A stretch of 9,922 nucleotides of DNA from Bacteroidota bacterium (GCA_028877045.1 JAGWPQ010000692.1:1-9922), one strand, 5' to 3'; shown: positions 1 through 6,092, numbered from the stretch's first letter. Notes: generated by a model from the sequence alone, not told the origin. A program made the numbers and translations.

Positions 1-972
1 AGTCTTGGTTTAAAACAATTAACACCACATCCTTGGGATGTGTTGCCTGAAGGTTTGGCCGAAGGAACTGTTGTGAAAGGTAAAGTAGTGAACATTGAAG
101 ATTACGGTGCTTTCTTGGAAATTCAACCTGGTGTTGAAGGCTTGGTTCACGTAAGTGAAATTACATGGGCTAATACACCAATCAATGCAAAAGAATTCTT
201 CAAATTAAATGATGAATATTCTGCAAAGGTTGTAACACTTGATAAAGATGCACGCAAGATGAGTTTGTCTATCAAACAAATGACAGACGATCCTTGGAGC
301 ACGATCGAATCAAGATTTGCAGAAAAGAGCAAACACAAAGGATTGGTGAAGAACATCACTCCGTACGGTGTGTTTGTTGAATTAGAACCAGGTATTGGCG
401 GAATGATCCACATCAGCGATTTAAGCTGGTTAAAACGTTTCAATCACCCAAGCGATTATGTGAAAGTTGGTGAACATATCGACATCATTATTCTTGGCAT
501 TGATAAAGAAAATCGCAAATTGCAATTAGGTCATAAACAATTGGAAGAAGATCCTTGGAATGCATTGGAAGATACATTTGCTATCGGTTCAATACATGAA
601 GGAACTGTAACTCGTAAAGATGATAAAGGTGCGTTGGTTCAATTGCAATATGGCTTGGAAGGATTTGCTCCTAACCGTCACTTGAATAAAGCTGATGGCA
701 AACAAGTTCAGGCTGATGAAACTGCACAATTTGTTGTGATCGAATTCGACCGCAACGAAAAAAGAATTGTGCTGAGTCATGCAAGAATTTGGGAACAAGC
801 CGTTGCTGAAGAAAAAGAAGCTGTGAAGAAAGAAGCAAGAGCCGAAGCCGATAAAACTAAAAAAGCAGTAAAGAATATCCAGTCAAAAGTTGAAAAAGCA
901 ACTTTGGGCGACTTAGGCGCTTTGGCCGATATTCGTGCTAAATTAGAAGGCAAAGAAGACGAAGCTAAATAA
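1..972 (+). CDS. rpsA: 30S ribosomal protein S1 (bS1), C-terminal part
   Basis: The reading frame is open from base 1, so the gene starts upstream of the window; 323 codons are visible, ending in TAA at 970-972. S1 binds mRNA on the small subunit and helps recruit and unfold it, which matters in a phylum that hardly uses Shine-Dalgarno pairing. Three S1 (OB-fold) repeats can be seen at about visible residues 20-95, 108-181 and 195-270. The first two carry the typical YGAFLEI/YGVFVEL and EGLVHVSE/GGMIHISD signatures, while the third (GALVQLQYGLEGF) is more degenerate. Each repeat is preceded by a P-W linker (HPWD, DPWS, DPWN), a familiar S1 spacer motif. The last ~55 residues are a Lys/Glu/Ala-rich, probably helical tail. 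The internal GTG at 40 is not the start, because the frame continues upstream with S1-like sequence. The gene is followed by a terminator and appears to be the last of its unit. Confidence 0.95.
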   Translation, partial: SLGLKQLTPHPWDVLPEGLAEGTVVKGKVVNIEDYGAFLEIQPGVEGLVHVSEITWANTPINAKEFFKLNDEYSAKVVTLDKDARKMSLSIKQMTDDPWSTIESRFAEKSKHKGLVKNITPYGVFVELEPGIGGMIHISDLSWLKRFNHPSDYVKVGEHIDIIILGIDKENRKLQLGHKQLEEDPWNALEDTFAIGSIHEGTVTRKDDKGALVQLQYGLEGFAPNRHLNKADGKQVQADETAQFVVIEFDRNEKRIVLSHARIWEQAVAEEKEAVKKEARAEADKTKKAVKNIQSKVEKATLGDLGALADIRAKLEGKEDEAK

Positions 973-991
973 GCCGGTCTTTTTAAAATAT

Positions 992-1025
992 AAAAGCCAT
1001 TCCATTCATTTGGAATGGCTTTTTT
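992..1025 (+). terminator. rho-independent terminator after rpsA
   Basis: A perfect 13-bp stem (992-1004 with 1011-1023, core GCCATTCCA/TGGAATGGC) with a 6-base loop TTCATT runs into a T-tract at 1020-1025. It lies 19 bases after the rpsA stop and separates rpsA from the rpsU promoter. Confidence 0.9.
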
Positions 1026-1077
1026 GTTCCCAATCTTCTTTATTTCAGGCATCACTTTAAATAAATTGGCGATGATA

Positions 1078-1108
1078 TTTGGAAATTCAGGCAGAAGCTC
1101 TATTTTTG
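1078..1108 (+). promoter_or_regulatory. Bacteroidota-type promoter of rpsU
   Basis: TTTG at 1078-1081, a 19-base spacer, then TATTTTTG at 1101-1108, an exact match to the phylum's -33/-7 consensus TTTG...TAnnTTTG. Transcription would start near 1114-1116, giving rpsU a leader of about 30 bases that contains the Shine-Dalgarno. Confidence 0.75.
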
Positions 1109-1124
1109 CACCCCATTAATCACC

Positions 1125-1134
1125 TAAAGGAGGT
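1125..1134 (+). promoter_or_regulatory. Full-length Shine-Dalgarno of rpsU
   Basis: The run TAAAGGAGGT contains AAAGGAGGT, nine bases complementary to the usual 16S 3' end (ACCUCCUUU), with GGAGG placed 10 bases before the ATG at 1144. No other gene in the window has such a site. An upstream ACCT (1122-1125) could pair with the AGGT at 1131-1134, a possible weak 4-bp occluding hairpin with loop AAAGG. Confidence 0.9.
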
Positions 1135-1143
1135 ATTTAAATT

Positions 1144-1341
1144 ATGCTTATTATTGATTCAAAAGATTGCGAAAACATCGACAAAGCGCTGAAGAAGTAC
1201 AAAAAGAAGTTTGAAAAAAGTAAAACTTTATTGCAGTTAAGAGAGCGCCAGACATTCACCAAACCATCGGTTGTTCGCCGTGGACAGGTGTTGAAAGCAA
1301 TCTACAAGCAGCAATTGGCAAGTGGAAAAATAGAAGGTTAA
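1144..1341 (+). CDS. rpsU: 30S ribosomal protein S21 (bS21)
   Basis: This 65-residue, very basic protein has the family size and pattern. It opens with a short strand (LIIDSKDCENIDKALKKYKKK), then helical Arg/Lys-rich sequence including LLQLRERQTFTKPSVVRR, where the bS21 helix-turn RxRxxFxKPSxxRR signature is visible. bS21 sits on the 30S platform near the 3' end of 16S rRNA. Established work in Bacteroidota (Flavobacterium johnsoniae) shows it helps bury the anti-Shine-Dalgarno there. The strong Shine-Dalgarno in front of this gene therefore suggests autoregulation: ribosomes lacking bS21 would have a free anti-SD and translate rpsU preferentially. The gene has its own promoter and terminator, so it appears monocistronic. 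The start is fixed by the SD spacing. Confidence 0.95.
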   Translation: MLIIDSKDCENIDKALKKYKKKFEKSKTLLQLRERQTFTKPSVVRRGQVLKAIYKQQLASGKIEG

Positions 1342-1367
1342 TCATCTTTTATACCCAATCATATTTC

Positions 1368-1403
1368 AGTAGCCTTGAGTGAATAACTTTAGGCTACTTT
1401 TTT
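1368..1403 (+). terminator. rho-independent terminator after rpsU, abutting the xer start
   Basis: An 8-bp stem AGTAGCCT (1368-1375) with AGGCTACT (1391-1398) can be extended inward past one mismatch by GAG/CTT (one G-U pair) around loop TGAATAA. It is followed by six T (1398-1403). The next base is the A of the recombinase ATG. Confidence 0.8.
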
Positions 1404-2306
1404 ATGTTGGTACATGAAGCATATCCGCAGGTAAAAACATTTCTCGATTATCTTAAATTCGAAAAAAGATATTCGCAGCACACTATTATTTCTTATCAAA
1501 ACGATCTCGAACAATTCTTTTCTTTTTTGATCAGTCAGTTCGATGCGCCATCTCTCGAAAAAATAACATCATCATTGGTACGCAGCTGGCTGGCAGAATT
1601 AAAGGGTGATGACATCACTGCAAAAAGCATCAACCGGAAAATATCCTCATTAAAATCTTTCTTCAAACATCAATTGAAGAATAATGTAATCGAACAAACA
1701 CCAATGGCCATCATTGTTTCGCCCAAGATCAGTAAACGATTGCCATCTTTTGTTGAAGAAAAAAATATAGAAACATTATTCAATCACGTTACATTCAGCG
1801 ATGATTGGAAAGGAAGAACCGAACGTTTGGTGCTTCAGTTATTTTACAGTACCGGTATGCGTTTGAGCGAATTGATCAATTTAAAAGAATCGCAGATCGA
1901 TGTTTCCAATCAACAAATAAAAGTAGTTGGTAAAGGAAATAAGGAACGCATCATTCCTGTTGCAAAAGAATTAATCAACGACTTGCAATCATACATTGCC
2001 GATAAACAAACAACATTTAAAGTTCAGATACCTAATGTTTTGGTGAATGAAAAAGGAAAACAGTTGCAACCACGCATGGTATATGGTTTTGTAAAACAAT
2101 ATTTATCGTTGGTAACAACTATTCAAAAGAAAAGTCCGCATATACTTCGCCACAGTTTTGCCACGCATTTAATGAATAATGGGGCAGATTTGAATGCAGT
2201 AAAGGAATTGTTGGGGCACAGCAGTCTTGCTGCCACACAGGTTTACACGCATAACACGATCGAAAAATTAAAAGAGGTTTTTAAAAAGGCACATCCAAAA
2301 GCGTAG
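1404..2306 (+). CDS. xerC: Tyrosine site-specific recombinase, XerC/XerD family
   Basis: Xer recombinases cut and rejoin DNA through a catalytic tyrosine; the chromosomal pair resolves chromosome dimers at dif during division. This 300-residue protein has the normal family length. An N-terminal SAM-like core-binding domain spans about residues 7-95 (FLDYLKFEKRYSQHTIISY is typical). The catalytic domain spans about 115-295 and has a full active site: R153 in STGMRLSEL, K177 in VGKGNKER, H246 and R249 in HILRH, H272 in LLGHSS and Y281 in TQVYTH. ATG 1404 is the only reasonable start, placed directly after the T-tract of the rpsU terminator and without any Shine-Dalgarno. Its context (rpsU upstream, hpf downstream, no att-like repeats or cargo) argues for a housekeeping Xer and against a phage or transposon integrase. 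Whether it is the C or D paralogue cannot be told here. Confidence 0.9.
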   Translation: MLVHEAYPQVKTFLDYLKFEKRYSQHTIISYQNDLEQFFSFLISQFDAPSLEKITSSLVRSWLAELKGDDITAKSINRKISSLKSFFKHQLKNNVIEQTPMAIIVSPKISKRLPSFVEEKNIETLFNHVTFSDDWKGRTERLVLQLFYSTGMRLSELINLKESQIDVSNQQIKVVGKGNKERIIPVAKELINDLQSYIADKQTTFKVQIPNVLVNEKGKQLQPRMVYGFVKQYLSLVTTIQKKSPHILRHSFATHLMNNGADLNAVKELLGHSSLAATQVYTHNTIEKLKEVFKKAHPKA

Positions 2307-2362
2307 TATTTTTTTTGTTGCCGGCTGCAGATCTTTGTGGCATCACCTGTTGCGTCGCACCC

Positions 2363-2391
2363 TTGTACAGCAGTAACTTCAGGTATCTTTT
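2363..2391 (+). promoter_or_regulatory. Possible promoter for hpf (weak)
   Basis: TTG at 2363-2365, an 18-base spacer and TATCTTTT at 2384-2391 match the phylum consensus at seven of eight -7 positions. It would give hpf a leader of about 190 bases. In an A/T-rich spacer such a match can arise by chance. Confidence 0.3.
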
Positions 2392-2526
2392 TGCAGATAT
2401 TAATTTTAACTTTTATCAATCGTAAAAGCATCCAAGATTTTAAAATGTTAATCTGAAAAATATTTCCTAAAAAAGCAAATTGATTATGTTTTTTTCAATT
2501 CGAATAGATTAAATTTATATCAGCAA

Positions 2527-2563
2527 ATAACTTAGACGGTCGAAAGTTATCTGAAGTTCTTTT
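2527..2563 (+). promoter_or_regulatory. hpf leader: hairpin plus boxA-like motif
   Basis: A perfect 7-bp stem ATAACTT (2527-2533) with AAGTTAT (2544-2550) encloses a 10-base loop. Five bases later stands GTTCTTTT (2556-2563), the same boxA-like core seen in the tRNA and rplK leaders. The rest of the 281-base spacer between xer and hpf shows only A/T-rich sequence. Confidence 0.4.
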
Positions 2564-2587
2564 AAATATTATTTTTTCACTTTTAAA

Positions 2588-2899
2588 ATGCGAGTTGTTA
2601 TGAACGTTAACATTCAAACTGTGCACTTTGATGCAGATTTAAAGTTGGTAGATTATGTATCCCGCAAAGCTGAAAAATTAAACACATTCCACGACAGGAT
2701 CCTGAAGGTCGATGTGTTTTTGAAGTTGGACAACGTGATGCATAATATAAAAGACAAGATAGTTGAGATTAGGGTACACGTTCCGAGACATGATTTTTTT
2801 GTAAAAGCGTCGTCAAAGTCTTTTGAAGAGTCATTTGATACAGCATTAGAATCTATCGTAACACAAATAAAACGCAAGAAAGAAAAACTTGCCGCCTAA
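2588..2899 (+). CDS. hpf: Ribosome hibernation-promoting factor, short form (HPF/RaiA/YfiA family)
   Basis: HPF-family proteins bind the decoding region of the 30S subunit, block mRNA and tRNA, and promote inactive 100S or protected 70S ribosomes in slow growth. The protein (103 residues, or 99 from the second ATG) fits the single-domain short form: beta strand MNVNIQTVHFDAD, helix LVDYVSRKAEKLN, three strands through VEIRVHVPRHDFFVKAS, and the C-terminal helix SFEESFDTALESIVTQIKRKKEKL. The C-terminal dimerisation domain of long HPF is absent. Two starts are possible: ATG 2588 has the A-rich upstream context (A at -3) preferred in this phylum, whereas ATG 2600 begins exactly where relatives usually begin (MNVNIQ). 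The gene sits among translation genes and ends at its own terminator. Confidence 0.88.
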   Translation: MRVVMNVNIQTVHFDADLKLVDYVSRKAEKLNTFHDRILKVDVFLKLDNVMHNIKDKIVEIRVHVPRHDFFVKASSKSFEESFDTALESIVTQIKRKKEKLAA

Positions 2900-2908
2900 A
2901 AAATGTAG

Positions 2909-2937
2909 AGTCCTGCCAATTTGCAGGACTTTTTTAT
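2909..2937 (+). terminator. rho-independent terminator after hpf
   Basis: A perfect 8-bp stem AGTCCTGC (2909-2916) with GCAGGACT (2923-2930), loop CAATTT, followed by a T-tract at 2930-2935. It lies 9 bases after the hpf stop. Confidence 0.88.
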
Positions 2938-3071
2938 TTCTATTATCACAAATTTTATTTTTTTTATTAATTTTTTTTAAATTAATACTTTGCAGAACCC
3001 TTTGCCATAAAGGATTTCATGGATTCTTCCGCAGTTGTTGACAACTACTATAAATTTTTCTTTTCAAGAAT
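2938..3071 (+). other. Gene-free A/T-rich stretch upstream of the tRNA-tuf promoter
   Basis: The 318 bases between hpf and the first tRNA hold no gene. This part contains long T- and A-runs (about 2951-2985) and an inverted repeat AGTTGT-TG-ACAACT (3033-3046) that could be a protein site or a small hairpin. A TACTTTG string (2986-2992) resembles a -7 element but is one base too short and has no partner. Nothing else stands out before the promoter at 3072. Confidence 0.6.
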
Positions 3072-3101
3072 TTTGTTGATTTAAGTTTTCCATTACCTTT
3101 G
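3072..3101 (+). promoter_or_regulatory. Promoter of the tRNA-tuf-secE-nusG unit
   Basis: TTTG at 3072-3075, an 18-base spacer and a perfect -7 element TACCTTTG at 3094-3101. Initiation is expected near 3107-3109. The first transcribed bases can form a 6-bp hairpin (3104-3109 with 3115-3120, loop AAAAA). Confidence 0.75.
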
Positions 3102-3121
3102 CCATCCCGAAAAACGGGGTA

Positions 3122-3129
3122 GTTCTTTA
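3122..3129 (+). promoter_or_regulatory. boxA-like motif in the tRNA-tuf leader
   Basis: GTTCTTTA matches the core of bacterial boxA antitermination elements (E. coli GCTCTTTA, B. subtilis GTTCTTTG), which bind NusB and S10. It lies some 15 bases after the predicted start site. A second copy, GTTCTTTT, is at 3193-3200 just before tRNA-Thr, and GTTCTTTG is at 3381-3388 between tRNA-Tyr and tRNA-Gly. Confidence 0.5.
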
Positions 3130-3192
3130 TTTAAAGCCAAACAGACCAACTCGCGGAGCAATCGGAAGGTCGTGGAAATAGATAAAGTAAAA

Positions 3193-3200
3193 GTTCTTTT
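3193..3200 (+). promoter_or_regulatory. Second boxA-like motif, before tRNA-Thr(TGT)
   Basis: GTTCTTTT, 17 bases upstream of the first tRNA. It is placed like the boxA that follows the rrn promoter region in other bacteria; the function is inferred from sequence only. Confidence 0.4.
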
Positions 3201-3217
3201 AAAAGTAAATTATAAAA

Positions 3218-3290
3218 GCCGAAGTAGCTCAGCTGGTAGAGCAGCTGATTTGTAATCAGCAGGTCGGGGGTTCGATTCCCTTCTTCGGCT
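3218..3290 (+). tRNA. tRNA-Thr (anticodon TGT)
   Basis: A 73-base cloverleaf with acceptor GCCGAAG (3218-3224) pairing with CTTCGGC (3283-3289) and discriminator T. The anticodon stem GCTGA/TCAGC encloses loop TTTGTAA, anticodon TGT at 3251-3253, reading ACA/ACG-type threonine codons. The T-loop TTCGATT is regular. The 3' CCA is not encoded and must be added by the CCA-adding enzyme. First tRNA of the cluster. Confidence 0.97.
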
Positions 3291-3294
3291 CAGA

Positions 3295-3376
3295 GGGCAG
3301 TTTCCAGAGCGGCCAAATGGAACAGACTGTAAATCTGTCGTCTTAGACTTCGGTGGTTCGAATCCACCACTGCCCA
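3295..3376 (+). tRNA. tRNA-Tyr (anticodon GTA)
   Basis: An 82-base class II tRNA with the long variable arm expected for bacterial tRNA-Tyr. Acceptor GGGCAGT (3295-3301) pairs with ACTGCCC (3369-3375), discriminator A. Anticodon stem ACAGA/TCTGT, loop CTGTAAA, anticodon GTA at 3329-3331. Only four bases separate it from the preceding tRNA-Thr, so both come from one transcript. No encoded CCA. Confidence 0.97.
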
Positions 3377-3436
3377 CTTAGTTCTTTGTATTAAATTTTT
3401 AGAAGTAGAATAATAAATTATAGTCGAGAACACTAC

Positions 3437-3444
3437 TATCTTTG
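3437..3444 (+). promoter_or_regulatory. Isolated -7-like element before tRNA-Gly
   Basis: TATCTTTG is a perfect TAnnTTTG match 21 bases upstream of tRNA-Gly. No TTG/TTTG partner stands at the usual distance (the region around 3414-3420 reads TAAATTA), so this is at best a weak internal promoter for tRNA-Gly, tRNA-Thr and tuf. Confidence 0.3.
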
Positions 3445-3465
3445 TTATCCTTAATTTAAAATATT

Positions 3466-3538
3466 GCGGAAGTAGCTCATTTGGTAGAGCGATAGCCTTC
3501 CAAGCTATAGGTGGCCAGTTCGAGCCTGGTCTTCCGCT
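3466..3538 (+). tRNA. tRNA-Gly (anticodon TCC)
   Basis: A 73-base cloverleaf with acceptor GCGGAAG (3466-3472) pairing with CTTCCGC (3531-3537), discriminator T. Anticodon stem ATAGC/GCTAT, loop CTTCCAA, anticodon TCC at 3499-3501. An 89-base spacer separates it from tRNA-Tyr, long enough to carry its own signals. No encoded CCA. Confidence 0.97.
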
Positions 3539-3551
3539 CTCTTTTAGTTTG

Positions 3552-3610
3552 GAGTTTTTAGTTTAGTATTTGAAGTTAAATAGAAACTGAAAATTGCAGA
3601 CTTAAAACTC
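3552..3610 (+). repeat. Imperfect inverted repeat in the tRNA-Gly/tRNA-Thr spacer
   Basis: GAGTTTTTAGT (3552-3562) pairs with ACTTAAAACTC (3600-3610) with one mismatch, and a nested AGTTT/AAACT (3560-3564, 3584-3588) lies inside. The spacer is A/T-rich and partly repetitive (two TTTAGTTT-like units). It may be a dispersed intergenic repeat or just a processing hairpin. Confidence 0.35.
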
Positions 3611-3623
3611 TCTGACTGAGTAT

Positions 3624-3695
<72 letters not shown>

Positions 3696-3788
3696 CAGGG
3701 TTTTGTGAAAATGAAATGATAAAAAATAAATATTATATTGTTAAATAACAACTTTTTAATTTTAAAACACAACTAAAAAACAAATAAA

Positions 3789-4979
3789 ATGGCAAAAGAA
3801 AGCTTCTTGAGGGATAAGCCCCATGTTAACGTTGGTACAATTGGTCACGTGGATCATGGTAAAACAACCTTGACTGCCGCCATTACAATGATCTTATCTA
3901 AAAAAGGTATGGGTAATGTGGCTAAGAAATATGATGAGATTGATGGTGCACCCGAAGAAAAAGAACGCGGTATTACAATTAATACTGCACACGTTGAATA
4001 TCAAACTGCAAGCCGTCACTATGCGCACGTTGACTGTCCTGGTCACGCCGATTATGTAAAGAACATGATTACTGGTGCTGCTCAAATGGACGGAGCTATC
4101 CTGGTAGTTGCTGCTACAGATGGTCCAATGCCTCAAACAAGAGAGCACATTTTGTTGGCTCGTCAGGTAGGTGTGCCTCGTATGGTTGTTTTTATGAACA
4201 AAGTTGACCTTGTTGAAGATCCTGAATTATTGGAATTAGTAGAAATGGAAATCCGTGAATTATTAACTAAGAACGGATTTGATGGTGATAACACACCAAT
4301 CATACAAGGTTCTGCAACAGGAGCTATGGCTGAAGATCCAAAATGGGTTGCTAAAATTGATGAATTGATGGATGCTGTAGATTCTTACATTCCATTGCCT
4401 CCACGTCCGGTTGATCAACCTTTCTTGATGAGTGTTGAAGACGTGTTCTCTATCACTGGTCGTGGTACTGTTGCTACAGGTCGTATCGAAAGAGGCCGTA
4501 TCAAAGTTGGTGAAGCTGTAGAAATCGTTGGTTTAATGGATGCTCCTTTGAATTCAACTGTAACAGGTGTTGAAATGTTCAAAAAATTATTGGATCAGGG
4601 TGAAGCCGGAGATAATGCAGGTTTATTATTACGCGGTATTGAAAAGAAAGATATCCGTCGTGGTATGGTAATCGTTGCTCCAAAATCAATCACTCCGCAT
4701 ACTGAATTCAAAGGTGAAGTTTATGTATTGAGTAAAGATGAAGGTGGACGTCACACTCCATTCTTTAACAAATACCGCCCTCAATTCTATTTCCGTACAA
4801 CAGACGTTACCGGTGAAGTTACTTTACCAGAAGGAACAGAAATGGTAATGCCTGGCGATAATATCAATTTGCAAGTTAAGTTGATCCAACCTATCGCTAT
4901 GGAAAAAGGTTTGAAATTTGCAATTCGTGAAGGCGGTAGAACTGTAGGTGCTGGTCAGGTTACAGAAATCTTGAAATAA
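3789..4979 (+). CDS. tuf: Elongation factor Tu
   Basis: EF-Tu delivers aminoacyl-tRNA to the ribosome and hydrolyses GTP on codon recognition. The 396-residue protein is full length. GTP-binding motifs are all present: GHVDHGKT (19-26), switch I RGITI (60-64), DCPGH (82-86, with the catalytic His86), NKVD (137-140) and GSA (174-176). The two beta-barrel domains follow from about residue 210, with the usual ending GRTVGAGQVTEILK. ATG 3789 is preceded by an A-rich, SD-less stretch (ACAAATAAA) and yields the canonical N-terminus MAKE...KPHVNVGTIGH. It lies downstream of four tRNA genes and upstream of tRNA-Trp and secE, the E. coli tufB arrangement. Whether a second tuf copy exists cannot be seen from this window. 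Confidence 0.98.
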   Translation: MAKESFLRDKPHVNVGTIGHVDHGKTTLTAAITMILSKKGMGNVAKKYDEIDGAPEEKERGITINTAHVEYQTASRHYAHVDCPGHADYVKNMITGAAQMDGAILVVAATDGPMPQTREHILLARQVGVPRMVVFMNKVDLVEDPELLELVEMEIRELLTKNGFDGDNTPIIQGSATGAMAEDPKWVAKIDELMDAVDSYIPLPPRPVDQPFLMSVEDVFSITGRGTVATGRIERGRIKVGEAVEIVGLMDAPLNSTVTGVEMFKKLLDQGEAGDNAGLLLRGIEKKDIRRGMVIVAPKSITPHTEFKGEVYVLSKDEGGRHTPFFNKYRPQFYFRTTDVTGEVTLPEGTEMVMPGDNINLQVKLIQPIAMEKGLKFAIREGGRTVGAGQVTEILK

Positions 4980-5025
4980 TCAAGAACAATCTCTTTTCGT
5001 AAGAAAAGAAAACAACATATATTCG

Positions 5026-5072
5026 AAAGTCTTTGGTCAATGTAAATTAAATAACTTTGACCGGAGACTTTT
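5026..5072 (+). terminator. Large hairpin between tuf and tRNA-Trp (terminator or processing site)
   Basis: A 15-bp stem (5026-5040 with 5057-5071; core AAAGTCT and GGTCAA arms, two central U-G pairs) has a 16-base loop and ends in only four T before GATTC. The short T-run makes partial termination or RNase processing ahead of tRNA-Trp more likely than a full stop. It sits 8 bases before the tRNA. Confidence 0.45.
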
Positions 5073-5079
5073 GATTCAT

Positions 5080-5150
5080 ACGGGCATAGTGCAACGGTAG
5101 CATACGGGTCTCCAAAACCTTTGATCTGGGTTCGAATCCTAGTGCCCGTG
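5080..5150 (+). tRNA. tRNA-Trp (anticodon CCA)
   Basis: A 71-base cloverleaf with acceptor ACGGGCA (5080-5086) pairing with TGCCCGT (5143-5149) and discriminator G, the usual Trp identity base. Anticodon loop CTCCAAA gives CCA at 5112-5114. The anticodon stem CGGGT/ACCTT has a C-U mismatch at its outer pair and a G-U next to it, so only three Watson-Crick pairs. The T-stem CTGGG/CCTAG is sound. It lies between tuf and secE. A 5-bp AGTAA/TTACT hairpin with seven T (5154-5175) follows and could weakly attenuate. No encoded CCA. Confidence 0.95.
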
Positions 5151-5231
5151 CGGAGTAATGTTTACTGATTTTTTTGTTTGTAACTACCTATCAATAAACA
5201 ATCAAATCATTAAACTAATAAACCAAATAAA

Positions 5232-5426
5232 ATGAATAAGATTTCAACGTATTTCAAAGAAAGTTACCACGAGTTGGTAGAAAAAGTTAGTTGGCCAACA
5301 TGGTTGCAATTGCAGCAAAGTACTGTAATTGTTTTGGTAGCAACTGTTATCATCACAACAATGGTTTGGCTAATGGATTTCAGCAGTAATCAATTGCTGA
5401 AATTGATTTATTCACTTTTTAAGTAA
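5232..5426 (+). CDS. secE: Preprotein translocase subunit SecE
   Basis: SecE clamps the SecY channel in the inner membrane and is needed for protein export. The 64-residue protein is the single-span form usual outside the gamma-proteobacteria. An amphipathic N-terminal helix with the conserved ELVEKVSWPTW (14-24) is followed by one membrane segment at about residues 31-49 (TVIVLVATVIITTMVWLMD) and a short tail. ATG 5232 follows AATAAACCAAATAAA, an SD-less A-rich context very like that of tuf. nusG starts seven bases after the stop, so the two are surely co-transcribed, the near-universal secE-nusG pairing. Confidence 0.95.
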   Translation: MNKISTYFKESYHELVEKVSWPTWLQLQQSTVIVLVATVIITTMVWLMDFSSNQLLKLIYSLFK

Positions 5427-5433
5427 TTGAGTA

Positions 5434-6036
5434 ATGGAAGTATCATCAGAAGTTTTAGATGCAATCGTTGCCCCGCAACCGGAAACAAAATGGTACGTGT
5501 TGCGTGTAGTGAGTGGCAAGGAACGCAAGGTAAAAGAGTATCTTGATAAAGATATTCAGCGCAGCGGATGGACAGAGGTAATAAAACAAGTGTTTCTTCC
5601 GATGGAGAAAGTATATAAAGTGCAGAACGGTAAAAAGGTGATGCGCGAAAAAAATTATTTTCCCGGTTATGTGATGATGGAAGTATTGGACGGAAAATTA
5701 AATGATGATATGGTGCAACATATCAGTAACATCAGCAACGTGATGCATTTTCTTACTGATGGAAAAGGTTCAAAGGGAAATATCATTTCATTGCGCAAAA
5801 GTGAAGTGAACAAGATGTTGGGTAAAGTTGATGAAATGAATGATCAGGGTGTTACCATGAGCGAGCCATTCATTGTTGGAGAAACCATCAAAATTATTGA
5901 AGGGCCTTTCAATGATTTCAACGGAGTAATTGAAGAAGTAAATGATGAAAAGAAAAAATTAAAAGTAACCGTAAAAATATTCGGACGCTCCACACCTGTT
6001 GAACTGAGCTATATGCAGGTAGAAAAAATGAGTTAG
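5434..6036 (+). CDS. nusG: Transcription termination/antitermination factor NusG
   Basis: NusG binds RNA polymerase through its NGN domain and couples it to ribosomes, Rho or antitermination complexes through its KOW domain. The 200-residue protein shows the NGN domain at about residues 18-128 (KWYVLRVVSGKERKV, then YFPGYVMMEV at 75-84), a linker, and the KOW domain at about 147-199 (VGETIKIIEGPF...FNGVIEEV, VKIFGRSTPVEL). A 17-residue leader with no recognised motif precedes the NGN domain. No SD is visible; the ATG lies seven bases after secE. A strong terminator closes the unit 20 bases downstream. The boxA-like sites nearby are relevant because NusG works with NusB/S10 complexes, but a link here is inference. 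Confidence 0.96.
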   Translation: MEVSSEVLDAIVAPQPETKWYVLRVVSGKERKVKEYLDKDIQRSGWTEVIKQVFLPMEKVYKVQNGKKVMREKNYFPGYVMMEVLDGKLNDDMVQHISNISNVMHFLTDGKGSKGNIISLRKSEVNKMLGKVDEMNDQGVTMSEPFIVGETIKIIEGPFNDFNGVIEEVNDEKKKLKVTVKIFGRSTPVELSYMQVEKMS

Positions 6037-6055
6037 TTTTTATAAGATTTATTTC

Positions 6056-6083
6056 AAATCCCGCTTTTGGCGGGATTTTTTCT
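6056..6083 (+). terminator. rho-independent terminator after nusG
   Basis: A perfect 9-bp stem AAATCCCGC (6056-6064) with GCGGGATTT (6070-6078), loop TTTTG, and a T-tract to 6081. It ends the tRNA-tuf-secE-nusG unit ten bases before the rplK promoter. Confidence 0.9.
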
Positions 6084-6092
6084 TTGTAACCC

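Noticed and set aside
147..443. 98-codon frame on the - strand opposite rpsA
   Set aside because: Shadow of the S1 coding frame, no recognisable protein features.
1404..2306. Tyrosine recombinase as evidence of an integrated element
   Set aside because: No tRNA disruption, att repeats or cargo genes; its neighbours are core genes and the protein fits housekeeping Xer.
2316..2337. GATCTTTG just after xer as a -7 element
   Set aside because: First base off consensus and no TTTG at the required distance upstream.
2243..2431. 62-codon - strand frame over the xer end and spacer
   Set aside because: Partly antisense to xer; no start signal, no recognisable product.
3039..3055. Sigma-70-like TTGACA and TATAAA
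   Set aside because: They are only five bases apart and the host phylum uses a different consensus.
3738..3757. TTGTT/AACAA hairpin followed by CTTTTT between tRNA-Thr and tuf, as a terminator
   Set aside because: Only five A/T-dominated pairs; too weak, and the region is generally A/T-rich.
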